A DNA stretch of 64,000 nucleotides, from the NCBI RefSeq assembly GCF_900343145.1, contig NZ_LT996886.1, positions 1-64,000 of the forward strand. Reading direction: 5' to 3'. The notes under the pieces are model-generated. The model did no database searches. It was not told where the DNA came from and saw nothing but the letters and a program-made list of their open reading frames with translations. This document shows, piece by piece, positions 16,389-25,288 of the stretch; position 1 is the first letter of the stretch, and every line of letters begins with the position of its first letter. Source of the stretch: Tessaracoccus timonensis (lineage in GTDB: Bacteria > Actinomycetota > Actinomycetes > Propionibacteriales > Propionibacteriaceae). A program made the position numbers and the translations under genes.

Positions 16389-17813
16389 TCAGTGCTCGTC
16401 GAGCTCCTTGATGCGGTGGACGCGCAGGTTGTTGGTCTTACCCACCACGCCCATCGGCAGGCCGGAGAGAATCACAACGCGCTCACCAACCTCGATCATG
16501 CCGTGGCTGCGCAGGTAGTTGTCGAGCGACTCGACCATCTCCTCCTGCGCCTCAAAGTGCGGAGTCACGACCGTATCGACACCCCACGAGAGGGTCATCT
16601 GCTGACGCGTGGCTTCTTCCGGCGAGAACACGAGCATCGGGATGGGAGAACGCAGACGCGACAGACGGCGTCCGGTGTCACCCGACTTCGTGAAGGCAAC
16701 GAGATAGCGAGCCTTGAGGCGCTCCGCAACCTCCGCGGCTGCCTTGGCCAGGATGCCACCCGTGGTGTGCGGGTCCCAGTCGATGTGGTGGATCTCCTCG
16801 TGGCCCTCCTTCTCCGTGGTCTCGACAATGCGAGCCATGGTGGCGACGGTGAGCACCGGGTAGTCACCGACGGAGGTCTCACCGGAGAGCATCACCGCGT
16901 CGGCGCCGTCGAGGATGGCATTGGCGACGTCGGAGGCCTCCGCACGCGTCGGGCGGGGGTTGGAGATCATGGAGTCGAGCATCTGGGTGGCGACGATCAC
17001 CGGCTTTGCCCACTTGCGTGCGGCGCGGATGATCTGCTTCTGCACCAGCGGGACGTCCTCAAGCGGAAGCTCGACGCCCAGGTCGCCACGAGCAACCATG
17101 AACGCGTCGAAGGAATCGATGATGGCCGGCAGGTTCTCGATGGCCTGCGGCTTCTCGAGCTTCGCAATCACCGGGGTGCGGCGACCTTCCTCGTCCATGA
17201 TTTCGTGCACGCGCTTGATGTCGTCGCCGGAACGCACGAAGGACAAGGCGATCATGTCAACGCCGTGCTGGAGTGCCCAGCGCAGGTCGTTCTCATCCTT
17301 CTCGGACAGCGCTGGCACGGAGACTGCCGCGCCGGGAACGTTGATGCCCTTGTTGTTGGACACTGGGCCTTCGACGGTCACTTCGGTGACGATGTCGTTG
17401 CCGCTTACTTCCTTGACGCGCAAGCCGACCTTGCCGTCGTCGATGAGGAGTGAGTCTCCTGGCTTCACATCACCAGGCAGCCCCTTGTAGGTGGTGGAGA
17501 CCCGTTCCTTGGTGCCGACGATGTCGTCGGTGGTGATGGTGAACTGGTCGCCGTTTGCGAGCGGATACGGTTCGTCGCTCTCGAACTTGCCAAGGCGAAT
17601 CTTCGGACCCTGCAAGTCAGCAAAAACGCCGACGGTCTGGCCGGTGATTTGGGCCGCTTCCCGGACGTTCTGCAGGCGGGTGAAGTGTTCGGTGTAGTCG
17701 CCGTGGCTCATATTCAAGCGGGCGACGTTCATGCCCGCCTGGATGAGTTCCACAAGACGATCGACGGATTCGGTTGCTGGGCCGAGGGTACATACAATCT
17801 TTGCTCTACGCAC
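16389..17813 (-). CDS. pyk: Pyruvate kinase
   Basis: Protein of 474 residues, usual length. Pyruvate kinase signatures are present: RRAKIVCTLGPATES at the N-terminus, AGMNVARLNMSHGDY, the catalytic lysine region VIAKLEKPQA, and FMVARGDLGVELPLE. It makes ATP and pyruvate from phosphoenolpyruvate in glycolysis. The GTG at 17813 is preferred because it begins the family's conserved N-terminus and lies seven bases after a -10, so the message is probably leaderless; the frame stays open for 90 bases upstream. Confidence 0.96.
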   Translation of the reverse strand: MRRAKIVCTLGPATESVDRLVELIQAGMNVARLNMSHGDYTEHFTRLQNVREAAQITGQTVGVFADLQGPKIRLGKFESDEPYPLANGDQFTITTDDIVGTKERVSTTYKGLPGDVKPGDSLLIDDGKVGLRVKEVSGNDIVTEVTVEGPVSNNKGINVPGAAVSVPALSEKDENDLRWALQHGVDMIALSFVRSGDDIKRVHEIMDEEGRRTPVIAKLEKPQAIENLPAIIDSFDAFMVARGDLGVELPLEDVPLVQKQIIRAARKWAKPVIVATQMLDSMISNPRPTRAEASDVANAILDGADAVMLSGETSVGDYPVLTVATMARIVETTEKEGHEEIHHIDWDPHTTGGILAKAAAEVAERLKARYLVAFTKSGDTGRRLSRLRSPIPMLVFSPEEATRQQMTLSWGVDTVVTPHFEAQEEMVESLDNYLRSHGMIEVGERVVILSGLPMGVVGKTNNLRVHRIKELDEH

Positions 17814-17820
17814 GAGCCCA

Positions 17821-17826
17821 ACCCTA
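17821..17826 (-). promoter_or_regulatory. -10 element of leaderless pyk
   Basis: On the minus strand TAGGGT is followed by seven bases and then the GTG start of pyk. No ribosome-binding site precedes that GTG. This fits initiation at or next to the start codon. A -35 is not obvious. Confidence 0.5.
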
Positions 17827-17906
17827 CTAGAGACTTTGCGCGAACCGGAGGGGGCATCGAGTTGTGACACGCATCGGACGTATTGCTGCACGATCGTCCA
17901 CACTCA

Positions 17907-18830
17907 TCAAGCATCCGTGCGGACGTGCTCCAACGCTGCACGCAAATCGTCGGGATACTCCGAATAGAACCGAACGGGTTCGCCGGTGCCTGGGTGGACG
18001 AATCCGAGCTCGACGGCGTGCAGCCACTGCCGCTGCAACCCCAGCGTCTCCGCCAACGTGGGGTCTGCGCCGTACAAGGGGTCGCCAGCGCACGGGTGCC
18101 CAATCGCGGCCATGTGCACGCGAATCTGATGCGTCCTGCCGGTTTCAAGATGCACTCGCAGGAGGGTGGCTCGACGGTGCGCCTCCAGCGTGTCGTACTG
18201 CGTGACGGCGTGCCGGCCGCCATCGACCACCGCCATCTTCCAGTCGTGGCCGGGATGACGTCCGATCGGCGCCTCAATCGTGCCCTGAAACGGGTCCGGG
18301 TGCCCCTGCACGAGCGCATGGTACACCTTGTCCACTGTCCGGTCTCGAAACGCCTGCTTCAGCACGCTGTATGCGTGCTCACTTTTCGCGACGACCATGA
18401 CGCCCGACGTGCCGACGTCGAGGCGCTGCACAATGCCCTGCCGTTCCGCCGCACCCGACGTCGCGATCGGCACGCCGACATGCAGCAGGTGTTCGACTAC
18501 GCTCGGCCCCTCCCATCCGAGGCTCGGGTGTGCCGCCACCCCGACGGGCTTGTCCACCACGACGATGTCTGCGTCTTCGAAGAGGATGCGTAAGCCCTCC
18601 GCAACGCGTGGCTCGATGCTCAGCGGGGCGGGCGCAGTGGCGTCCGATATTTCCAACATGGCGCCTGCCGTCACGCGCTGCGAACCCTTCGCTACGGTTG
18701 CGCCATCCAACGTGAGGCCGCCGGCTTCCAGCATGATTTCGATCTTCGACCTGCTGTAGCCACTGATCCGAGCCGCAACGACGTCGACGCGTTCTCCGTC
18801 GAAGGCGTCCGGGACGAGGAACACGCTCAT
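17907..18830 (-). CDS. rluD: RluA-family 23S rRNA pseudouridine synthase
   Basis: Protein of 307 residues with an N-terminal S4-like domain (ERVDVVAARISGYSRSKIE) and the RluA-family motif RLDVGTSG with the catalytic aspartate, plus HQIRVHMAAIGHP. It isomerises uridines in 23S rRNA. The start overlaps the lspA stop by four bases. The lspA-rluD pairing is common in Gram-positives, which favours RluD, but other RluA members are possible. Confidence 0.88.
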   Translation of the reverse strand: MSVFLVPDAFDGERVDVVAARISGYSRSKIEIMLEAGGLTLDGATVAKGSQRVTAGAMLEISDATAPAPLSIEPRVAEGLRILFEDADIVVVDKPVGVAAHPSLGWEGPSVVEHLLHVGVPIATSGAAERQGIVQRLDVGTSGVMVVAKSEHAYSVLKQAFRDRTVDKVYHALVQGHPDPFQGTIEAPIGRHPGHDWKMAVVDGGRHAVTQYDTLEAHRRATLLRVHLETGRTHQIRVHMAAIGHPCAGDPLYGADPTLAETLGLQRQWLHAVELGFVHPGTGEPVRFYSEYPDDLRAALEHVRTDA

Positions 18831-19369
18831 GCTCGATTCCCCTCGGCCTCCTCGGCTTCCTCAGCTCGACGTTCCTCGCCTGTGAAGCTCATGATGATCA
18901 GCAGCGCCGCGGCAGCCGTGATGCAGATGTCTGCCACATTGAAAATGGCGAAGCCACGCAGCTGGATGAAGTCGACGACATGCCCGTGCAACGCCGCTGG
19001 TGGGCGGACGATGCGGTCGACGAGGTTGCCCGTGATGCCCGCGAGCAGCAGCCCCAGCGTGAGTGCATGCCAGCCTCGGGTGATTCTGGGGAGCCCGACG
19101 AAGATGCACGCCGCAGTGGCCGCGATGGCAAACATCGAGAACACAACGGTTGCGCTCTCCCCCATTCCGAACGCGGCACCGGGGTTGAAAATGAGTTGCA
19201 GCCTGAGAACTCCAAGCGCCCAAGCGCCGGGGACGCCCGGCTCCAGGTACGCCAATGCCGCCAGCTTCGTGAGTTGGTCAACGGATAGCCCCAGAAGCCA
19301 CAGCCCTGAGGCGATGAGCACAAGCGCGCGGTTCAGCGCCGTTCCTCGCGCTGCTTGCACCGCACGCAT
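18827..19369 (-). CDS. lspA: Lipoprotein signal peptidase LspA
   Basis: Protein of 180 residues with four transmembrane segments and the conserved blocks of signal peptidase II: VDQLTKLAALAYL, FNPGAAFG, GITGNLVDRI and FNVADICI. The catalytic aspartates lie in the last two blocks. It cleaves the signal peptide of diacylglyceryl-modified lipoproteins such as the FKBP protein and the sugar-binding protein in this window. The start is uncertain: ATG at 19369 overlaps the upstream DksA-like gene by 37 bases; a GTG a few codons further on would shorten the N-terminus. Confidence 0.93.
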   Translation of the reverse strand: MRAVQAARGTALNRALVLIASGLWLLGLSVDQLTKLAALAYLEPGVPGAWALGVLRLQLIFNPGAAFGMGESATVVFSMFAIAATAACIFVGLPRITRGWHALTLGLLLAGITGNLVDRIVRPPAALHGHVVDFIQLRGFAIFNVADICITAAAALLIIMSFTGEERRAEEAEEAEGNRA

Positions 19370-19749
19370 AGCGTTGCGCGCGGGAACACTTGGAGTCGCC
19401 CCTTGCCGATCGGTTCGCCGCACACCTCGCAATACCCGTACTCGCCGGCGTCGAAGAGGCTCAGCGCTTGGCGCAGCTGGTCGGCCATCTCCTTCACATT
19501 GGCCGCAAGCGACAGCTCCTGGTCACGTTCGAAGTTGCTCGACCCGACGTCGGCCGGATCACGGCCCGCACCGTCGTTGCCGCCTGTCAGGAATTCTGCG
19601 AGATCCGCCTCATTTTCTTCGACGCGCTTCTCGACGCGTTCTAGTTCAGCGACGAGCTCGTCGCGCTGCTCCTGAATTTCCTCAGGAGTCCAGGGATCTT
19701 CGCCTTCCAGGACGGGCAACGCCACGTCGCGTGACTTCTGTTCAGCCAT
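19333..19749 (-). CDS. DksA/TraR-family zinc-finger protein
   Basis: Protein of 138 residues with an N-terminal coiled coil (about 20-50), an acidic middle and a C-terminal four-cysteine zinc finger (CEVC, then CVRC 17 residues later). Family members bind RNA polymerase through the secondary channel, but actinobacterial versions of this size are poorly characterised and the DxxDxA coiled-coil tip of E. coli DksA is not evident here. It lies between divIVA and lspA. Confidence 0.85.
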   Translation of the reverse strand: MAEQKSRDVALPVLEGEDPWTPEEIQEQRDELVAELERVEKRVEENEADLAEFLTGGNDGAGRDPADVGSSNFERDQELSLAANVKEMADQLRQALSLFDAGEYGYCEVCGEPIGKGRLQVFPRATLCVRCKQREERR

Positions 19750-19819
19750 GGTGAGACCTTCTCGTTCGGGTACTGTGCAGGGGATCGTACACCACGACTT
19801 GAGTGGCCTACAAAGAGCG

Positions 19820-19852
19820 GCGAGGCCGCACCATAGGAAGGTACGGCCTCGC
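19820..19852 (-). terminator. Hairpin downstream of divIVA
   Basis: The arms GCGAGGCCGCACC and GGTACGGCCTCGC pair over 13 positions with one mismatch around a 7-base loop, starting 23 bases after the divIVA stop on the minus strand. A weak U-rich stretch (CTCTTTGT) follows. It probably ends the division-gene transcript before the DksA-like gene. Confidence 0.65.
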
Positions 19853-19874
19853 GATGGCGTAGGAAGCGTCGAAA

Positions 19875-20873
19875 CTACCGCTCGTCGCTACCCGCGAGGG
19901 CATCCAGGCGGGGGGTATCCGACTGGGCCTGGGCCAACTCGGGCACATCCTGCGGCTCGGGGCGGTCTTCGCCCAGCGAGGTGAGGAGCTTCTGCAGCGA
20001 ACCAGTGAGATTGGCGCGGTACTGCGATTCGAAGTTGCGCAGCGCGCCCACCTTGTCAGTGAGTACGCCCTGCTCGCGCTCGAGCTCGGCGAACAGCTCG
20101 GTGCGCTTCGCTTCCGTGTCGGAGTCGAGACGCGCGGCGCGACCCTCCGCGTCGGAGGTCATCTGCTCGGCGTTCACGCGCGCCTCGGATTCGATGCGTT
20201 CCGCACGGGTGCGGGCGTCCGTCTTGATTTCGGTGGCACGCTGCTCCGCATCAGCCAGCTTACGCGACGCCTCGGCCTCAGCCTCAGATACCAGGGTGGA
20301 GGCCTGCTCCGTCGCAATCTGCACGAGCCTCGTGACCGCGGGTGCGGCGTCCTCTGCGGTGTGCACGGTGAGTGCCTGCGGCTGGCCGGCGGCGCTCGTG
20401 ATGCGATCGTTACGCGACTGGTTCAGCTCGCTGCGGGTCTGCTCAAGCTGCGCACGCAGCTGAGCGTTCTGCTCCTCGAGCTGGCGCTTCTGCTGCTGCA
20501 GATCCTGGTTCGCGGCCTCGAGACGGCGAAGCTGTTCGTCGTCCTGCCCAACGGCAGGGGCGGCTTCCGTGGGCTGCGCAGGCTGATGCCCGCTACGTGC
20601 GCGCTCCAGCTCTTCACGGAGCTTCTGGAGCTCTTCGTCCTTCGCGGCGATCTGCTGACGGGCCTCGTCGAGTTCACCGCCGTTGTCAACTGGCGCCCCG
20701 GTTGATGCGGATTCGAGCTCCCGACGCATCACGTCGCGATCGTTCTCGAATGCGGCGAAGCTCTCCTCCACCTTGTCGATGAAGTTGTCAACGTCTGCTA
20801 CCGCGTAGCCCGTTTCGCGCGGACGTGCCATGCGAAAGCGGATCCGACGCACCTCTTCAAGAGTGAGGCTCAT
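19875..20873 (-). CDS. divIVA: DivIVA/Wag31 polar growth and division protein
   Basis: Protein of 332 residues. The first 55 form the membrane-binding DivIVA domain (TLEEVRRIRFRMARPR, then GYAVADVDNFIDKVEESF). Long coiled-coil stretches follow, rich in Glu, Gln, Arg and Ala (about 95-165 and 195-290), and the tail is acidic. In actinobacteria it marks cell poles and recruits the elongation machinery. The cluster position after ftsZ-sepF-yggT is canonical. A -10-like TAACCT lies about 35 bases upstream, so it may also have its own promoter. Confidence 0.95.
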   Translation of the reverse strand: MSLTLEEVRRIRFRMARPRETGYAVADVDNFIDKVEESFAAFENDRDVMRRELESASTGAPVDNGGELDEARQQIAAKDEELQKLREELERARSGHQPAQPTEAAPAVGQDDEQLRRLEAANQDLQQQKRQLEEQNAQLRAQLEQTRSELNQSRNDRITSAAGQPQALTVHTAEDAAPAVTRLVQIATEQASTLVSEAEAEASRKLADAEQRATEIKTDARTRAERIESEARVNAEQMTSDAEGRAARLDSDTEAKRTELFAELEREQGVLTDKVGALRNFESQYRANLTGSLQKLLTSLGEDRPEPQDVPELAQAQSDTPRLDALAGSDER

Positions 20874-20977
20874 GTGCGCTCCAAACTATGAGAAAAACTC
20901 GGTCGTTTATCAGGTTAGCTTAGCGGCATTCGTCGAATCATTCTAAGGGAGCAGGCCAATCCCTCGTCCAGGACACA

Positions 20978-21262
20978 TCAAAACGGAATGAAACGCAGCA
21001 ATACCTGGCACACCTGCAGCCCAATAATGAGCACGAGCACTGACATATCGAGTGCCACATTGCCGATACGAAGCGGTGGCACAGCCCGCTGCACCCATCT
21101 GATCGGCGGATCGGTGATGGTGTAGATACCCTCCACGAGCACCAGCACGAGACCCTTGGGCATCCAGCCGGGAGAAAACTGGGGAATCCAGGAAATGAAG
21201 ATACGCCCGATCAGAATCCACACGTACAACGTGAGGATCCACCAGCAGACGAAGGCAAACAC
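20978..21262 (-). CDS. YggT-family membrane protein
   Basis: Protein of 94 residues with two hydrophobic segments (about 4-25 and 70-90) separated by the YggT hallmark GIYTITDPPIRWVQRAVPP. The family is conserved beside ftsZ in actinobacteria and cyanobacteria and has been linked to division or osmotic tolerance; the molecular role is not established. The GTG start lies two bases after the sepF stop. Confidence 0.9.
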   Translation of the reverse strand: MFAFVCWWILTLYVWILIGRIFISWIPQFSPGWMPKGLVLVLVEGIYTITDPPIRWVQRAVPPLRIGNVALDMSVLVLIIGLQVCQVLLRFIPF

Positions 21263-21264
21263 CG

Positions 21265-21753
21265 TCAGCTCTGGTTGAAGAAGCCGCCCGACGCGATGCG
21301 TTCCTTGTCTTCGGGGCCGACGACGAGACCCGCAGGGCAGAGCAGGAACACCTTCGTCGAGACGCGCTCGATGTTGCCCCGCAGCCCGAAGATGAGACCG
21401 GCGGCAAAGTCGACAAGCCGTTTGTCGTCGCCCTCCTCCATATCGGAGAGGTTCATGATCACGGGCACACCGTCGCGGAAGTTCTCTCCGATGACACGCG
21501 CTTCGTTGTATGAACGGGGACGGACGCTCACGATACGGCTCAAGTCGGCCACCTCCGGTTCTTGGCGAGTCTTGGCAGGCGTACGTGGGCGGGTGGGTTG
21601 TTGCACCGGCAAGGCAGCGCTCGCCTCGTCGCTCAGTTCCTCGTCACCGACGATGACCTCGTCGGTCAAATCAGCGGACAGCTCATCGTCGGGTCCGTCG
21701 TATCGACCGTCATCGACCAGGCCCATCCATGCCGCAAGGCTTCGAACTCCCAC
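21265..21753 (-). CDS. sepF: SepF, FtsZ membrane anchor
   Basis: Protein of 162 residues with an N-terminal amphipathic helix ([11 protein letters not shown]), an acidic linker (15-60) and the SepF core ([44 protein letters not shown]). It tethers FtsZ filaments to the membrane in organisms that lack FtsA. The start is GTG at 21753. The genes that usually lie between ftsZ and sepF in actinobacteria (a laccase-domain protein and a YggS-type PLP protein) are missing; only 97 bases separate the two. Confidence 0.93.
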   Translation of the reverse strand: MGVRSLAAWMGLVDDGRYDGPDDELSADLTDEVIVGDEELSDEASAALPVQQPTRPRTPAKTRQEPEVADLSRIVSVRPRSYNEARVIGENFRDGVPVIMNLSDMEEGDDKRLVDFAAGLIFGLRGNIERVSTKVFLLCPAGLVVGPEDKERIASGGFFNQS

Positions 21754-21850
21754 TGTCGCCTCCTGCAGAGAACTACGTACCCTTGAAGGCTAGCAAGCCA
21801 CATGCAAAAGCATCGGGTGCGACGCGCAGGAGATCAGCCCCGATTCGACC

Positions 21851-23005
21851 TTACTTCATGAAGTCAGGCACGTCGAGATCGTCGTCGGCAGGACGAGGGG
21901 CCATGGGGCGCGGCGACGGCATGGGGCCGGCCTTCGGAGCATCACTGGATTCCTTGGGCGCTTGAGCAGGCTGGCCAGGGCGCTTCTGGTGATCCGACGG
22001 GTTCCCCTGCGGCGCACGCTGCTGGGCGGCGGGCTGCTGCTCACGCTTCTTCGGGGCGCCGCCATCGAAGCCGGCGGCGATCACCGTGACGCGCACCTCG
22101 TCGCCGAGGGCATCGTCGATGACGGTGCCCCAGATGATGTTGGCTTCGTCGTGAGCCGCTTCCTCGATGAGCTTGGCGGCGCCGGAAACCTCCAACAGGC
22201 CGAGATCGGAACCGCCGGCGACCGAGAGCAGGACGCCGCGAGCACCGTCGATGCTGGCTTCGAGCAGCGGCGAGCTGATGGCCATTTCGGCAGCGACACG
22301 GGCGCGATCTTCACCCCGTGCCGACCCGATGCCCATGAGCGCGGAACCAGCCTGGCTCATGATGGATTGCACGTCGGCGAAGTCGAGGTTGATCAGGCCA
22401 GGCGTGGTGATGAGGTCGGTGATGCCGGACACACCTTGCAGCAGCACCTGGTCGGCAGACTTGAACGCATCGAGGATGGAGACTTCGACGTCGGTCATCT
22501 CCAGGAGCTTGTCGTTCGGGATAACTATGAGGGTGTCGACTTCTTCGCGCAGGTTGTCGATACCGGCATCGGCCTGCGTGGAGCGACGCTTGCCCTCGAA
22601 CGAGAAGGGGCGTGTGACCACACCGATGGTGAGGGCGCCCAGCGAGCGGGCGATCTTCGCGACGATGGGTGCGGCGCCCGTACCCGTGCCTCCGCCTTCA
22701 CCAGCGGTGACGAACACCATGTCAGCACCCTTCAGCGCCTCTTCGATCTCGTCGGAGTGGTCTTCAGCTGCCTGGCGGCCCTTGGACGGGTCAGCGCCGG
22801 CGCCCAGTCCGCGCGTCAGTTCGCGGCCGATGTCAAGCTTGACGTCCGCGTCACTCATGAGCAGCGCCTGCGCATCCGTATTCACTGCGATGAACTCCAC
22901 ACCCCGCAGCCCGGCCTCGATCATGCGGTTGACGGCGTTGACGCCGCCACCACCGACGCCGACGACCTTCAGCACAGCTGGGTAGTTCTGAGATGCGCTT
23001 GTCAT
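21851..23005 (-). CDS. ftsZ: Cell division GTPase FtsZ
   Basis: Protein of 384 residues. The N-terminal GTPase domain has [15 protein letters not shown] and the tubulin signature GGGTGTG (104-110). The T7 synergy region is [12 protein letters not shown] proline- and glutamine-rich linker (about 315-370) ends in the C-terminal peptide [11 protein letters not shown] that binds SepF. It polymerises into the division ring. ATG at 23005 has AAAGG six bases upstream. The gap of 133 bases to ftsQ holds a perfect palindrome and candidate promoter, so ftsZ is likely transcribed separately as well. Confidence 0.97.
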   Translation of the reverse strand: MTSASQNYPAVLKVVGVGGGGVNAVNRMIEAGLRGVEFIAVNTDAQALLMSDADVKLDIGRELTRGLGAGADPSKGRQAAEDHSDEIEEALKGADMVFVTAGEGGGTGTGAAPIVAKIARSLGALTIGVVTRPFSFEGKRRSTQADAGIDNLREEVDTLIVIPNDKLLEMTDVEVSILDAFKSADQVLLQGVSGITDLITTPGLINLDFADVQSIMSQAGSALMGIGSARGEDRARVAAEMAISSPLLEASIDGARGVLLSVAGGSDLGLLEVSGAAKLIEEAAHDEANIIWGTVIDDALGDEVRVTVIAAGFDGGAPKKREQQPAAQQRAPQGNPSDHQKRPGQPAQAPKESSDAPKAGPMPSPRPMAPRPADDDLDVPDFMK

Positions 23006-23102
23006 TGTCTGCCTTTCGGCCAAGGGGAGACTTTCTTCCCATGAAGGCTATGGATAAAACGGTGCATCGTCCAACACACAACGCCCAAAAGGCTCAACTT
23101 GT

Positions 23103-23119
23103 CTCAAGTATTACTTGAG
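23103..23119. promoter_or_regulatory. Perfect 17-bp palindrome upstream of ftsZ
   Basis: CTCAAGTATTACTTGAG has 8-bp arms around a single central base. It lies 98 bases upstream of the ftsZ start and 19 bases after the ftsQ stop. On the minus strand it contains TAATAC, which could serve as a -10. The arrangement suggests an operator overlapping an ftsZ promoter. The protein that binds it is unknown. Confidence 0.6.
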
Positions 23120-23138
23120 GGTTTGCCGCCTCCCGCCA

Positions 23139-23855
23139 TTATTTCGTGGTCGGGTGTGTGGGTGCGGAGACGTCGTACACCTTCGCATCGACGCTCAGCA
23201 GGGCTTCGAGGACCTCTGATTTGAGCTCGGATTCGTCGGCGCTCCCCCACACAATCGAGCGGCGATCTGCAAGGCTTACTTCAATGCGGTCCACAGACTT
23301 AGCGCGGATCAGGGTGATCTGTTTCTTTGCTGCCTCCGGGATGTGCGTCGCAACGGTAGCCACATCGCGACGGATGCGGGTGTCGTCGCGAGTGAGCTTG
23401 GCTTCTGGCAGTGACTTTGCGCGTGCCTGTCCAGCGCGGAATTCCACTCCCTCGGCGTCGATCCACACAAAGGCGCCGTCCTTCGCGAGCTGATAGACAG
23501 CTACGCGCTCACTCACCTGGATGCGCACGGTATTTGGGTAATCCACCTTCACTTCAGCGCTGCGCACCTCGGGGAGCTCCTCGACGCGCTCCCGGATGGC
23601 ACCGGTGTTGAGACGGGCGAGCGGCACGTTCTTGGGGACCGCAGCGGCTTTCTTGATGGCATCGCTGGTGAGCAGTTGCTCCCCTTCCACCACGGTTTCT
23701 TCTGCAGAGAAGGTAGTGGAGAGCAGGAACAACCAGATGAGGAACACCGCCAGCGCGACGACGAGGACCCCTACGCCAAGACCGATCCACAGTTTCAGAC
23801 GCCGCTTGAAACGCTGATCGTGCACGAACTTCGCGAACTGCCTGGGGCTACTCAC
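23139..23855 (-). CDS. ftsQ: Cell division protein FtsQ
   Basis: Protein of 238 residues: a basic cytoplasmic start, one transmembrane helix (about 24-47), a POTRA domain (VEGEQLLTSDAIKKAA onward) and a C-terminal FtsQ beta domain. It bridges FtsL and other divisome proteins outside the membrane. The GTG start overlaps the murC stop by eight bases. Confidence 0.93.
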   Translation of the reverse strand: MSSPRQFAKFVHDQRFKRRLKLWIGLGVGVLVVALAVFLIWLFLLSTTFSAEETVVEGEQLLTSDAIKKAAAVPKNVPLARLNTGAIRERVEELPEVRSAEVKVDYPNTVRIQVSERVAVYQLAKDGAFVWIDAEGVEFRAGQARAKSLPEAKLTRDDTRIRRDVATVATHIPEAAKKQITLIRAKSVDRIEVSLADRRSIVWGSADESELKSEVLEALLSVDAKVYDVSAPTHPTTK

Positions 23856-25284
23856 GTTGCTCCAGCAGCGTCGCGAGCATCGGGCCGACGAGGGTCACGT
23901 CGCCTGCCCCGAGCGTGATGACGAGATCGCCCGGACGCGCGATGTCGTTGAGCACGTCGGGAAGATCGCGCTTGTCCTGGACGAATCGCACATCGCGAGC
24001 GCCATGCTTGCGGGCGGCGTCGACCACGATCTGGCCGGTCACGCCGGGGACCGGGTCTTCGCGGATAGCTTCGATGTCGTTGACGACGACGATGTCCGCG
24101 CCCGTCAATGCCTCTCCAAAGTCGTCGCAGAAATCGAGCGTGCGAGAAAACAGATGCGGCTGGAAGCAGGCAATGAGCCTGCCGTCCAAACCCGTCGCTT
24201 CGTTGCCCGCCTCCGTCGCACGGCGTCCAGCGGAGAGCGCTGCGCGGATCTCCGTCGGGTGGTGTGCATAGTCGTCGTAGACCCGCACCCCCGCAGTGTT
24301 CGCGACGAGCTGGAAGCGTCGCAACGTACCCACGAAGGTTTCCAGCGCCTCGACCGCGCTCGCGTGCGGCAGTCCGACGGCGCGCCCCACCGCGTACGCC
24401 GCGGCGGCGTTGGCGAGGTTGTGGTTGCCCGGCACTTGCAACTCAATGCTGCTCGAGCTGTGGCCGTCGGTGATCGTCGCGACGGAGCCCGTCGCGGTGG
24501 GCTGCACATCCAGGAAACGCACGGTGGCGTCGTCGGCTTCGCCGTAGGTGACCACGTCGCGCCCCTCACCGATGAGGCGCTCGGCGAGCGCTCGTCCGCC
24601 GTGATCGTCGATGCCGATGATGATGGTCTCGACCAGAGGCTGCGTGGCGAACTGGTAGAAACCCTCGGCGTAGGCGGCGGGCGTGCCCCAGTTATCGAGG
24701 TGATCGGCCTCGACGTTCGTGATGACAATGATCTTCGTCGGATACTGCAGGAAAGAGCCGTCGGATTCGTCCGCTTCGACGACGAAGGGGTCACCGCTGC
24801 CGATGGCCGAGCTGACGCCGGTGGTAACCAACGGCCCGCCGATGACATAGCTCGGCTTCGTCCCGGCTTCGCTCAACATCACCGCAGTCATGGCGGTGGT
24901 GGTGGTCTTTCCGTGCGTGCCGGTGATGGCGATGCCAGTACGCCCGAGCATGAGCGCAGCGAGCGCGGCCGAGCGATGCCAGACCCGCAGGCCCCGGCGT
25001 CGCGCCTCCATGAGCTCGACGTTGCTCTCGCGTACCGCTGAGGAAATCACGACGGTCTGCACGTCGTCGGCGATCTGGGCGGGATCGTGGCCGACGTACA
25101 CCGTCGCGCCTGAGCGTTCCAGCTCGCGCAGCGCTCTCGAATCGCTCTGGTCTGAGCCGGTGACCTTGATTCCTAGTTCGATGTAGAGCCGCGCGATGCC
25201 GCTCATCCCGGCACCACCCGCAGCAATGAAATGCACGGGGCCTACGTCGGAAGCCGGCTCAATGTGGACAGGAGTGACCAGCAT
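23848..25284 (-). CDS. murC: UDP-N-acetylmuramate--L-alanine ligase MurC
   Basis: Protein of 478 residues with the Mur ligase signatures: an N-terminal Rossmann region FIAAGGAGMSGIA, the ATP-binding GTHGKTTT, VVEADESDGSFL, the VEADHLDNWG segment and the C-terminal DDYAHHPTEI. It adds L-alanine to UDP-MurNAc. ATG at 25284 has GAGG in front and follows the murG stop by four bases. Confidence 0.96.
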   Translation of the reverse strand: MLVTPVHIEPASDVGPVHFIAAGGAGMSGIARLYIELGIKVTGSDQSDSRALRELERSGATVYVGHDPAQIADDVQTVVISSAVRESNVELMEARRRGLRVWHRSAALAALMLGRTGIAITGTHGKTTTTAMTAVMLSEAGTKPSYVIGGPLVTTGVSSAIGSGDPFVVEADESDGSFLQYPTKIIVITNVEADHLDNWGTPAAYAEGFYQFATQPLVETIIIGIDDHGGRALAERLIGEGRDVVTYGEADDATVRFLDVQPTATGSVATITDGHSSSSIELQVPGNHNLANAAAAYAVGRAVGLPHASAVEALETFVGTLRRFQLVANTAGVRVYDDYAHHPTEIRAALSAGRRATEAGNEATGLDGRLIACFQPHLFSRTLDFCDDFGEALTGADIVVVNDIEAIREDPVPGVTGQIVVDAARKHGARDVRFVQDKRDLPDVLNDIARPGDLVITLGAGDVTLVGPMLATLLEQRE

Positions 25285-25288
25285 GGCC

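Noticed and set aside
23103-23119. Naming the ftsZ palindrome a SoxR box
   Set aside because: The arms are similar but the centre and total length differ from the SoxR consensus, and no soxR gene is nearby.
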